The notes under the pieces: model-generated
What the model saw: only the letters and a program-made list of their open reading frames with translations
Told to the model about the DNA's origin: nothing
The model's database searches: none
In this document: positions 19,323-27,833 of the stretch, in pieces
How positions within the stretch are numbered: position 1 is the first letter of the stretch
Layout of the letters: every line of letters starts with the position of its first letter
DNA from: Candidatus Omnitrophota bacterium
GTDB taxonomy: Bacteria; Ratteibacteria; UBA8468; B48-G9; DTJG01
Length of the DNA: 34,720 bases
Direction of reading: 5' to 3'
NCBI GenBank assembly: GCA_023818375.1
Contig: JAMWCC010000089.1
Span: 1-34,720 of the forward strand
Position numbers and translations under genes: made by a program

Positions 19323-20558
19323 ATGAAAACAATAAAAGTTGGTGTTGTTGGTGTTAGAAGGGGTATGAGCTTTGCAACTGGTGCTCGATACGCTGGCATG
19401 AAACTTGTTGCAATATGCGATACATGGGAAGAGAAATTAAAAGAAGCTGAAAAATTGTTGAAGGTGAAGACATATACTGATTATGATAGATTTCTTGAAC
19501 ACGATATGGATGCAGTGATACTCGCAAACTATTTCCATCAACATGGACCACTTGCAATCAAAGCATTAAAAGCAGGAAAACATGTTATGAGTGAAACATC
19601 CTCTAACAGCACTATTGCTGAAGGGGTTGAATTGTGTAGAACGGTTGAAAAAACTGGGCTTGTATATATGCTTGCAGAAAACTATCCTTATACAGTTTTT
19701 AACATGGAAATGAGGAGGGTTTATAAAAGTGGTGAAATTGGTGAGGTAACTTATGCCGAAGGTGAGTATAACCATCCAATGTCTCCTGAATCACGATGTC
19801 TTCTTGCTCCAGGAATTAATCACTGGCGAAATTGGATGCCTCCCACTTACTATTGTACACATGCTCTTGCTCCTCTTGTTTATATCACTGAAACAATGCC
19901 TGTGAAGGTTAACGGTCTTTCAATCGCAAGACCTTCAATCAACCATAACACCGCAAGAAGGGCAGATCCTGGATTTGTAATACTCTGCAGGATGAACAAT
20001 GGAGCAATCTTTCGTATTTTTGGGTTGATACTTCCAGGCCATAGTAACTGGTACAGAATACATGGAGAAAAAGGTGGAATGGAATTAACGCGTGGACCAG
20101 GGTATTTTGGACCTGGATTGATAAGAATCTGGCATGAACACTGGACAAGAAAAAAAGGGCAACCCCTGGAAAGAACATATCTTCCCGAATGGCCTGAAAA
20201 AGAAAAACTTGCTGCAAAGGCAGGCCATGGCGGCGGTGATTTCTGGGTTAACTGGTATTTTGCACAGGCAATAAGAACAAAAAAACAACCTTTTTTTGAT
20301 GTATACAAAGGTGTTGCTTTAAGCAGTGTAGGAATACTTGCATGGAAAAGTGCACTTGAAGATGGCAAACCCTACGATGTACCTGATTTCAGAAAAGAAG
20401 CAGAGAGAAAAAAATACGAAAAGGATGATGCTTCTCCTTTTCCTGATGCAAAAACAAAAAATAGACTTCCACCAAGTATTCTTGGGTTAGTTGAGCCAAG
20501 GGACAGGGACATAGATTTCGCTAAAAAAATCTGGAAGAAGATGAACTATGAGCAGTAG
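19323..20558 (+). CDS. Gfo/Idh/MocA-family oxidoreductase
   Basis: KVGVVGVRRGMSFA, LANYFHQHGPLAIKALKAGKHVMSETSSN, KAGHGGGDFWVNWYFAQAI; related to the upstream paralogue. Confidence 0.9.
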   Translation: MKTIKVGVVGVRRGMSFATGARYAGMKLVAICDTWEEKLKEAEKLLKVKTYTDYDRFLEHDMDAVILANYFHQHGPLAIKALKAGKHVMSETSSNSTIAEGVELCRTVEKTGLVYMLAENYPYTVFNMEMRRVYKSGEIGEVTYAEGEYNHPMSPESRCLLAPGINHWRNWMPPTYYCTHALAPLVYITETMPVKVNGLSIARPSINHNTARRADPGFVILCRMNNGAIFRIFGLILPGHSNWYRIHGEKGGMELTRGPGYFGPGLIRIWHEHWTRKKGQPLERTYLPEWPEKEKLAAKAGHGGGDFWVNWYFAQAIRTKKQPFFDVYKGVALSSVGILAWKSALEDGKPYDVPDFRKEAERKKYEKDDASPFPDAKTKNRLPPSILGLVEPRDRDIDFAKKIWKKMNYEQ

Positions 20559-20576
20559 AACTAAAAGGGAGGAACA

Positions 20577-20846
20577 ATGATTACATGGGTAATTTTGATA
20601 TTACTTATGGGATTGGGTTTGCTTTTCTTTCCTGAGAAACTTGCTGAAAATCAGGATTGGATAAAACAGATAGGTTTAGCCATCACTCTTATATGTATAG
20701 GGATATGCATGCGGATGATTGCCCTCAGAAGGAAAGGTGAGAAAGAAAAAAATCTTGCAAAAATAAAGGAGCTTGAGAAAGAGATTGATTCTTTAAGAAG
20801 TAAACTTGCACAATTAACTGAAAAAGAAGAGCAAAATAGTCTATAG
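20577..20846 (+). CDS. Small membrane protein with C-terminal coiled coil, unknown function
   Basis: 89 aa, two hydrophobic segments then a charged heptad-like tail (KELEKEIDSLRSKLAQLTEKEE); SD-like gggagg upstream. Confidence 0.6.
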   Translation: MITWVILILLMGLGLLFFPEKLAENQDWIKQIGLAITLICIGICMRMIALRRKGEKEKNLAKIKELEKEIDSLRSKLAQLTEKEEQNSL

Positions 20847-20864
20847 TTTTCAAAAAACTTTCAG

Positions 20865-21560
20865 ATGCTTGTTTCTATTGTGATTCCTGTATTTAACGAA
20901 GAAAAAACGATTTTGGAAATTCTGGGTCGTGTTATAGGTGCTGATATAGGCAATTGTAAAAAACAGATTATTGTTGTAAATGATGGTTCAACCGATGAAA
21001 CACCTAAAATTCTCAACCAAGTCAGGAAAAAATACAACAATATCCTTCTGATTAATCATATCAAAAATAAAGGAAAAGCAGCTGCATTGAGAACTGGATT
21101 TTCTTATGTGAAAGGAGAAATAATCATTATTCAGGACGCAGACCTTGAATATGATCCTTCTGATTATTATAAATTGATAGCGCCTATAATAAACGATGAA
21201 GCGGACATTGTCTTTGGAACAAGATTCCATTTTGGCAGACCAAAAGGAATGCCTTTAATAAGATATATCTGCAACAGATTTTTAAGTTTTCTATGCAGGT
21301 TTTTGCACAATATCAGGGTTTCTGATATGGAAACAGGGTATAAGGTTTTCTCAAGAAAGGTTCTTGAAAAAATGGAGATTGTTTCAAATGGATTTGATTT
21401 TGAACCTGAATTCACAATTCTTGCAGCAAAACAAAAGTTTAGAATAAAGGAGATTAGTATAAACTACAAACCTAGAAGTGTTGCCCATGGTAAAAAAATA
21501 AGACTTAAGGATGGGCTCAGTGCACTTTTAACCATTATCAAAATGAAATTCAAAAGATAA
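20865..21560 (+). CDS. Glycosyltransferase family 2 (dolichol-phosphate mannosyltransferase-like)
   Basis: VSIVIPVFNEEKTILEIL, VVNDGSTDETPKIL, IIQDADLEYDPSDYYKL, DMETGYKVFSRKVLE. Confidence 0.93.
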   Translation: MLVSIVIPVFNEEKTILEILGRVIGADIGNCKKQIIVVNDGSTDETPKILNQVRKKYNNILLINHIKNKGKAAALRTGFSYVKGEIIIIQDADLEYDPSDYYKLIAPIINDEADIVFGTRFHFGRPKGMPLIRYICNRFLSFLCRFLHNIRVSDMETGYKVFSRKVLEKMEIVSNGFDFEPEFTILAAKQKFRIKEISINYKPRSVAHGKKIRLKDGLSALLTIIKMKFKR

Positions 21561-21561
21561 G

Positions 21562-23847
21562 ATGAAAAAATTTTTAGTGTATTTTGTGCTTTTTTCCTTG
21601 AAAGTTTTTGCCTCAGGATTTCCACTTAAGGATGTTTGTTATGATGCGTATCTGGACATTTCAGGTGAGTGGTTTTTCAAAATGGATAGTTCAAATTCTG
21701 GAATTACAGAAAGATGGTACGAAAACGACTATGACCGTTCATCATGGGAGAAGATTATGGTTCCAGGCATTTGGAATAAAAAACCAAAAGATATTTCTTA
21801 TCCAGTGCCTGAAGGTATCGGATGGTATTATCGGAAAATCAAAATACCTTCATCCTGGAATCAGGAAATACTCTTGGTTTTTCTTGGTTCAATGTATAGT
21901 ACAGATGTGTGGATTAATGGAAAGTATGCAGGAATTCACAGAGGTGGATATACCCCGTTTTTTATTGACATAACAAAACTCATACAAACTTCAAAGGATG
22001 CAAGACTTGTTGTGAGGGTGGACAACCGCAGGGGGAAAACAATACCTTCGACAGGTATGGGCTGGCATCCTTTTGGTGGAATATACAGAGAAGTTTATCT
22101 TATTCACAGAAAAAATGTCCATTTTGAGTCAATTGCAACTTCAACCACTTTAAACAAAAACCAGGCAATTTTTTCTCTGGAAGTTGAAGTCGTGAATAAT
22201 TCAAAATCATTATTCAGGGGTGATGCTTCATTCCAATTGAAAGATAAGCAAAAAACAACAGGCGCTCAAAAAACTCATGTCCAGATTTTACCAGGACAAA
22301 GAAACAAAATCAGTTTTCAAGTAAAAATCAATGATGCAAAATTATGGTCACCTGAAAATCCTTATCTTTACACTGCAGTGCTTTCACTTTCAAATGGCTG
22401 CAGGATTGAATTTCAAACAGGACTAAGACAATTTGAAGCAAAAGAAGGAAAGCTGTATCTCAACGGCAAAAGGATATGGCTTCAGGGTTTTGGAAATCAT
22501 GAAGAATTTCCTGGTTACGGACCCTGCGTAAATGAAGAATTGTTAAAAAAAGAGCTCCTCTTGATGAAGAGTGTTTACAGAGTAAACACATTGAGAACCG
22601 GTCATTACCCCTTTCATCCAGTACTGTTTGAATTGTGCGATAAATTGGGAATAATCGTTCACACTGAAATTCCTGCATGGCAGGTAGATAAAAACTTTGT
22701 TCAATCAGAAGAAGCATGGAATTTATGGCTGAAACCACAGCTTGAACAGATGGTAAAAACATTCAGAAATCATCCCTGTGTGGCATTCTGGGGTCTATCA
22801 AATGAACTTTACAATGTTTTTGATTATCATAAAAAAGCAGCTGAATTTGTCCGGTCTCTTGACCCAACCAGATTTATAACGATTGTTTGTGCGGCAACAA
22901 GTGATCTTGAATCCAATAAAATTGCTGATATTGTAGCAAGAAACTTTCACTATGGATGGTATCATTCCAAAAGTGTTTATGCACTGAAAGAAGGTTTGGC
23001 GACTGTATTGAAAGCATCTGAAGGAAAACCAATCTGGGTGGCTGAAATTGGAGCGCTTGCAAATTCTGGAAATTATTCAGGTGGTTATGGTGATTTTTCA
23101 AGGGGGACAGAAACGTATCAGGATAAAGTGGTTAGATATGGTGTCCAGTACTGCGCAACCCAAACAGACCAGATATGCGGAATAAGTGTCTGGACTCTTT
23201 CTGATTTTCATGGCAGGGCGCAATTTATTCCCCATGGTATACTTGATGAATTTAGGAAACCCAAAATATCAGGATACACTATATGCAATCTGTTCAACGG
23301 TGATGTGAGAATATATATCTGTGAAGAAGACACATTGGTTAAGCAGGGTGAGAAATTCCGGGCTTCAATAAGATGCTTTAACCCTTATGAAAAAAGATAC
23401 CAGAACCTTCAGGCAAACTGGTACATAATAAAGGGACAGAAAAAAATGGCTTCTGGAAGTTTCAGTTTTTCAATAGATGGAGAAAGACAAAAAGAAATCG
23501 GGAAAGTAGAGTTTGCTGATTTTGACCTGCCAGGGCTGTATGCTCTGTGGGTGGAGCTTTTTGATGCAAAGGGAAACTGGCTTTATACAAACAGTTGTTT
23601 TTTTGACGTAAAAGAAGTGTCAAATCCTGGAATTCTTAAAGTAATTATCAACAAGAATTTTGAAAACGTGAGAATGATATGGCAGGAAATTCAGATACCC
23701 GCATATCCAGATATTGGAATTGTTCTTCCTTTTGAACCAGGAAATTATAGATTTGAATTTAGAGCTGGAGGATACAAACCCGTTTTCAGAGATATAAACA
23801 TAGAAAAAGGAAGATCCACAGAAATAACAATCGATTTTGGCAAATGA
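21562..23847 (+). CDS. Secreted GH2-family beta-galactosidase/beta-glucuronidase-like glycoside hydrolase
   Basis: N-terminal signal-like segment, jelly-roll WYRKIKIPSSW/DVWINGKYAGIHRGGYTPFFIDIT, NHEEFPGYG, LRTGHYPFHPVLFELCDKLGIIVHTEIPAW, acid/base WGLSNELYNV, nucleophile-like IWVAEIGA. Confidence 0.9.
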   Translation: MKKFLVYFVLFSLKVFASGFPLKDVCYDAYLDISGEWFFKMDSSNSGITERWYENDYDRSSWEKIMVPGIWNKKPKDISYPVPEGIGWYYRKIKIPSSWNQEILLVFLGSMYSTDVWINGKYAGIHRGGYTPFFIDITKLIQTSKDARLVVRVDNRRGKTIPSTGMGWHPFGGIYREVYLIHRKNVHFESIATSTTLNKNQAIFSLEVEVVNNSKSLFRGDASFQLKDKQKTTGAQKTHVQILPGQRNKISFQVKINDAKLWSPENPYLYTAVLSLSNGCRIEFQTGLRQFEAKEGKLYLNGKRIWLQGFGNHEEFPGYGPCVNEELLKKELLLMKSVYRVNTLRTGHYPFHPVLFELCDKLGIIVHTEIPAWQVDKNFVQSEEAWNLWLKPQLEQMVKTFRNHPCVAFWGLSNELYNVFDYHKKAAEFVRSLDPTRFITIVCAATSDLESNKIADIVARNFHYGWYHSKSVYALKEGLATVLKASEGKPIWVAEIGALANSGNYSGGYGDFSRGTETYQDKVVRYGVQYCATQTDQICGISVWTLSDFHGRAQFIPHGILDEFRKPKISGYTICNLFNGDVRIYICEEDTLVKQGEKFRASIRCFNPYEKRYQNLQANWYIIKGQKKMASGSFSFSIDGERQKEIGKVEFADFDLPGLYALWVELFDAKGNWLYTNSCFFDVKEVSNPGILKVIINKNFENVRMIWQEIQIPAYPDIGIVLPFEPGNYRFEFRAGGYKPVFRDINIEKGRSTEITIDFGK

Positions 23848-25358
23848 GATTTAAACTCAAGCCTGAAATATTTGTCTGGATTGTTATAGCATTCCTATGG
23901 TTTTACTTTTCTTTTTTCCATTATTTTGATGATGATGAATTCCAGCATTGTCATAATGCATATCTGATCTGGAAGGGTCTTGTCCCATACAGGGATTTTT
24001 TCGAACATCACCTTCCACTATATCATATAGTCTTTTCGCCCCTTTATATCTTTGGTGAAAAACCAGAAACTATTTTCATTTTCAGGTTTTTAAGTATATT
24101 GTCTTCTGGACTGGTTTTTTTATTTTTGTATAAGTATCTGAAAGAAATCAATTCTGGCAGGATTGCCTTGTTTTGTATTTCTCTTCTTTCATTTATTCCA
24201 ATGTATCTAATAAAAATGACTGAGGCAAGACCTGAAAGTATCGCGATACTACTTTTCACGCTTGGACTGATTTCTATTTTTTCTATGGAAACAGCCATAG
24301 AAAAATTATTTTTTGCAGGATTTTTAAGCGGTCTAATGGTTTGTTTTTCTTTCAAGTATATCTTTGCATGGTTGGGGTTATGTGCTGCTGCTTTTTATCT
24401 GAAAGGCAAAAGAGATGGACTTAGGTTTCTTTCTGGTTCCATAATAGGTATTTTCCCGCTTTTTTTGTATATCTTGATTAAAGGAATCAGTTCTGAATTT
24501 TTTAAAACAACATTGATAATGAATGTAAAATGGAAATACAGATTTTCACCTTCAGGGTACCTTTATGAAGCTTTTACAACAGCGGGATTTATAATTGCAT
24601 GCGCTATTGCGGGGCTATTGAGTACAGATAAAAAAAATGCAATAGGTCATCTTTTTATTATTGCTGGATGCTTTCTGGGAATAATTTGTATCCCTGTTCC
24701 TTACAGGCAATCATATCTTCCATTTCTCGTTGCCTGTACAATCTGTGCAACTCTATTTTTAAGAAATTTCTTCAATATTTTCCAGACCAAGAAACTTACA
24801 AGTAATTGTTTGGTAATCATCAAAAACGAGATAACTCAGACAAATTTTTCGGATATAAGAAAAATGAAATTGATTGACGAAATTTCGCCGCAGACGGCAT
24901 TTTTTGATGGAAGATCATTTTTGTTTTACAGGATGCACACAGGATACTATGGATTTATGCACCATGAACTGCTTGAAATGATAGATTTAGACGATTACAG
25001 CAATCATGTTATTGAACAACTAAAGAAAAACAATTTTCCTGTTGTTATTTATGACTACAGAGTAAAACAGATGCCTGCAAAAATACAGGATTTTATTGAC
25101 AAAAATTATTGTGCTTTTGAAGACGACATTTATTTACCGGGAGTTAAAATTGACAGATCACAGTTTATAGAAGGCATGGCTACCTTTGAGATAAATGTTG
25201 GTGGCTGGTACACAATCTCGTTTACCGGTGAAGACTTATCAATAGATGATGGACAGGTTTTATCAGGTGACATTAAATTTTTAGATAAAGGACTTCATAC
25301 AGCAAAAACCATGTCATTTATTGATAATCTCACAGTTATCCTGAAAAAAAGAGTATGA
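23844..25358 (+). CDS. ArnT/GT39-like membrane glycosyltransferase
   Basis: Multi-TM protein with acidic motif in the first loop (FDDDEFQHCHNAYLIWKGLVPYRDFFEHHLPLYH). Confidence 0.75.
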   Translation: MRFKLKPEIFVWIVIAFLWFYFSFFHYFDDDEFQHCHNAYLIWKGLVPYRDFFEHHLPLYHIVFSPLYIFGEKPETIFIFRFLSILSSGLVFLFLYKYLKEINSGRIALFCISLLSFIPMYLIKMTEARPESIAILLFTLGLISIFSMETAIEKLFFAGFLSGLMVCFSFKYIFAWLGLCAAAFYLKGKRDGLRFLSGSIIGIFPLFLYILIKGISSEFFKTTLIMNVKWKYRFSPSGYLYEAFTTAGFIIACAIAGLLSTDKKNAIGHLFIIAGCFLGIICIPVPYRQSYLPFLVACTICATLFLRNFFNIFQTKKLTSNCLVIIKNEITQTNFSDIRKMKLIDEISPQTAFFDGRSFLFYRMHTGYYGFMHHELLEMIDLDDYSNHVIEQLKKNNFPVVIYDYRVKQMPAKIQDFIDKNYCAFEDDIYLPGVKIDRSQFIEGMATFEINVGGWYTISFTGEDLSIDDGQVLSGDIKFLDKGLHTAKTMSFIDNLTVILKKRV

Positions 25359-26812
25359 GAAAAATTGAAAATTTTATCGGTTTGGTAATTTTAATGGCAT
25401 TATTTTTTTTAATGTCGGTTTATGCACTTGTATACCATGTAAAATGCATAAATTTTCCCTATCCGCTTGAATACAGGGAAGGGGTTGTTGGATACTGGGT
25501 AAACCAACTATTTGAAAAAAGACCACTATATCCCGAGATAAAAGATGAACCGCCATTTATACATAATCCATACACCCCACTCTACTATGTTCTCACTGGT
25601 TTTTTACAAAAAGTTTTACCGCAAAGTCATATATTTTTTCCTGGAAGGTTATTGTCTTTTTTAAGTTTGCTCACACTTTGTTTTTTCATTGTAAAACTTG
25701 TTAAATTGCACTGCAAAAACATTGCTGCTGGAGCGATTGCGGCTTGTCTTTTTTTCTGCTCACCTTTATCAATAAATTATTGCTCGCTGGAAATTGTTGA
25801 CACTCTTGGACTGTGTATTGGAGTTGCGGGTTTATATTTTGCCACAAGAAAAACAAAAAAAGGATTACTCGCCTCTGGTATTTTATGTGCATCTGCAATC
25901 ATAACAAAACCAACCTTCATAATTCCAGCCATCGCAATCAGTTTATATCTTACTAATTCCAGGGAGAAACAGAAAATTTATTTTTACCTTGGTTTTTTTC
26001 TTCCCCTGTTGATTATATTTTGTGTTGTTCTGGTGAGATACAGTACAGGGGTATTTACTCATTTAATAAAGCTCAATATCCTGCCATTGAGTTTTTCACA
26101 TTTTCTTAATGTATTTTCCATTATCGGTATAAGACATTCATTTCTTTTGGGTTTCCTGGGCGGGTTTCTTGTCTTGATGAAGAATAAGAAGGATCCTTTA
26201 TACTGGTATTGTTTACTTTCACCTGTTACATTGCTGTTTTCTGCAAAAATTGGAGCAGAATCTAATTACCTTCTTGAGATACTGGTACTTTCATCAATAT
26301 GTACGGGTATTCTTTTTGAAAGAGTTGAAAAACCTTTGAGAAAAGTTTTTTTACTTACCTGTATTTCTCAGATGTTTTTGTTTCTTCCATTCAAGCCAGC
26401 ACCTGTTTTTACAAAAACCTACGGACAGGAAATCCCTGCAGCAATTGAATCAAGGCCGACAGATGCACTGAAACAAACAGGAGAAATAATCTCAGGTGAA
26501 CTTATGGCTGTGACTGACCCGGTATTATCAGAAGACATAGGATGGCTTGTTATGAGTGGGAAAAAAGTTATCATTGAACCATATCAATTTTCACAGCTTG
26601 CAAAATACGGAAGATGGGATGATAGCTTTGTTGTTGGAATGATAAATGAAAAAGAGTTTAATCTGATTTTGTTGAGTGCCGATAGCTACGAAAAGGGCAG
26701 TGAAAAATTCACCAGAGACATGTTGAAAGCAATAAAAGAAAACTATCAGATTAAAAGAGTTGTTGGCAACACTTATTTACTTGAACCGGTTATGTGGAAG
26801 GATGAATGGTAA
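25355..26812 (+). CDS. ArnT/GT39-like membrane glycosyltransferase
   Basis: Multi-TM; FPYPLEYREGVVGYWVNQLFEKRPLYPEIKDEPPFIHNPYTPLYYVLTG in the first extracytoplasmic loop; ATGA overlap with the preceding gene. Confidence 0.72.
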   Translation: MRKIENFIGLVILMALFFLMSVYALVYHVKCINFPYPLEYREGVVGYWVNQLFEKRPLYPEIKDEPPFIHNPYTPLYYVLTGFLQKVLPQSHIFFPGRLLSFLSLLTLCFFIVKLVKLHCKNIAAGAIAACLFFCSPLSINYCSLEIVDTLGLCIGVAGLYFATRKTKKGLLASGILCASAIITKPTFIIPAIAISLYLTNSREKQKIYFYLGFFLPLLIIFCVVLVRYSTGVFTHLIKLNILPLSFSHFLNVFSIIGIRHSFLLGFLGGFLVLMKNKKDPLYWYCLLSPVTLLFSAKIGAESNYLLEILVLSSICTGILFERVEKPLRKVFLLTCISQMFLFLPFKPAPVFTKTYGQEIPAAIESRPTDALKQTGEIISGELMAVTDPVLSEDIGWLVMSGKKVIIEPYQFSQLAKYGRWDDSFVVGMINEKEFNLILLSADSYEKGSEKFTRDMLKAIKENYQIKRVVGNTYLLEPVMWKDEW

Positions 26813-26817
26813 AATAA

Positions 26818-27756
26818 ATGATAAAACAGGTGGATATCATGACACAACAACACTGGCTTATTATTGGAATTGAGGAAAACTGGCTCAGGGCACTCAGTCA
26901 TCCAATTCCTGTCTGGGGACTTAAAGATAGATATTTTCGTGATTTTCAACTGCTTTCACCAGGTGATTTTATATGGATGTATGTAACAAAACCAGTTGGT
27001 GGAATTGTAGGAATAGGAAGTATTAAGGAAACCTATATAGACAGAAAAAATCTTATCTGGCAGGAAGAGATTGACGCTGGTCATGTCATATGGCCATTGA
27101 GATTCAGATTCCAGGTATTAAAGATACTCCCACAACAGCGCTGGCAATCAGAACGAATATTAATAAATGACCTTAATATTTTCTGGCAGCAGGGATTTCA
27201 TAGATTAACTGAAAAGATGGCAACAGAAATTTTCAAAAGGGCACAAAGGGTCTTTTCAATTTTTTCCATGGCAAATGCTTCTGAAGGTGCATCAATTGAT
27301 CCGGTTTCTGCTGTTAGAGAAAAAGACATAGAAAAAATTCCAGAGCCAGTTTTGGATTTACACTCAACACTTCAAAATCAGATTGCAGAAATTGGAAAAC
27401 TCCAGTTTTACCATACACAACTTGAGTATGTTCTAAATCTTCCTGGTGAAAGAAAAAACCTTGATGTTGTCTGGAAAAGAGAAATCAATGGAGTACCGAC
27501 TTTTGCGTTTGAAGTGGAATTATCGGGAATGGTTGAAAAGGCAGTTGACAGGCTTTTATTTGCATTCAAACAATGGAACTCTAAACCCAGGATTATCGTT
27601 CCTGAGGAAATGAAAATCAGGGTAATTAACAGAATAAATACAGCTCCAAGAGAATTTGCAACAGGTACTAGGATTTATAATCCAGGACAGATTTCAGACC
27701 TGCTGGATAAGAAAAGACAGCTGAGGGATATAGAAAAAGAACTTGGACTTTATTGA
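26818..27756 (+). CDS. EVE/PUA-like domain protein with C-terminal PD-(D/E)XK nuclease-like domain
   Basis: N-term: QHWLIIGIEENWLRALSHPIPVWGLKDRYFRDFQLLSPGDFIWMYVTKPVGGIVGIGSI (EVE-like). C-term: YHTQLEYVLNLPGERKNLDVVWKREINGVPTFAFEVELSGMVEKAVDRLLFAFKQW (D...ExE nuclease-like core). Confidence 0.55.
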   Translation: MIKQVDIMTQQHWLIIGIEENWLRALSHPIPVWGLKDRYFRDFQLLSPGDFIWMYVTKPVGGIVGIGSIKETYIDRKNLIWQEEIDAGHVIWPLRFRFQVLKILPQQRWQSERILINDLNIFWQQGFHRLTEKMATEIFKRAQRVFSIFSMANASEGASIDPVSAVREKDIEKIPEPVLDLHSTLQNQIAEIGKLQFYHTQLEYVLNLPGERKNLDVVWKREINGVPTFAFEVELSGMVEKAVDRLLFAFKQWNSKPRIIVPEEMKIRVINRINTAPREFATGTRIYNPGQISDLLDKKRQLRDIEKELGLY

Positions 27757-27833
27757 AGAGGAAAATTTTACAAAATGTTTGAAGAAAAGTAGTGGGTTCA
27801 TATTAACCCAGCCACTCAAAAGGAAAAAAAGAA

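Noticed and set aside
19880-20368. 162-aa ORF on the minus strand
   Set aside because: Entirely antisense to the well-supported oxidoreductase 19323..20558; low-complexity-like translation.
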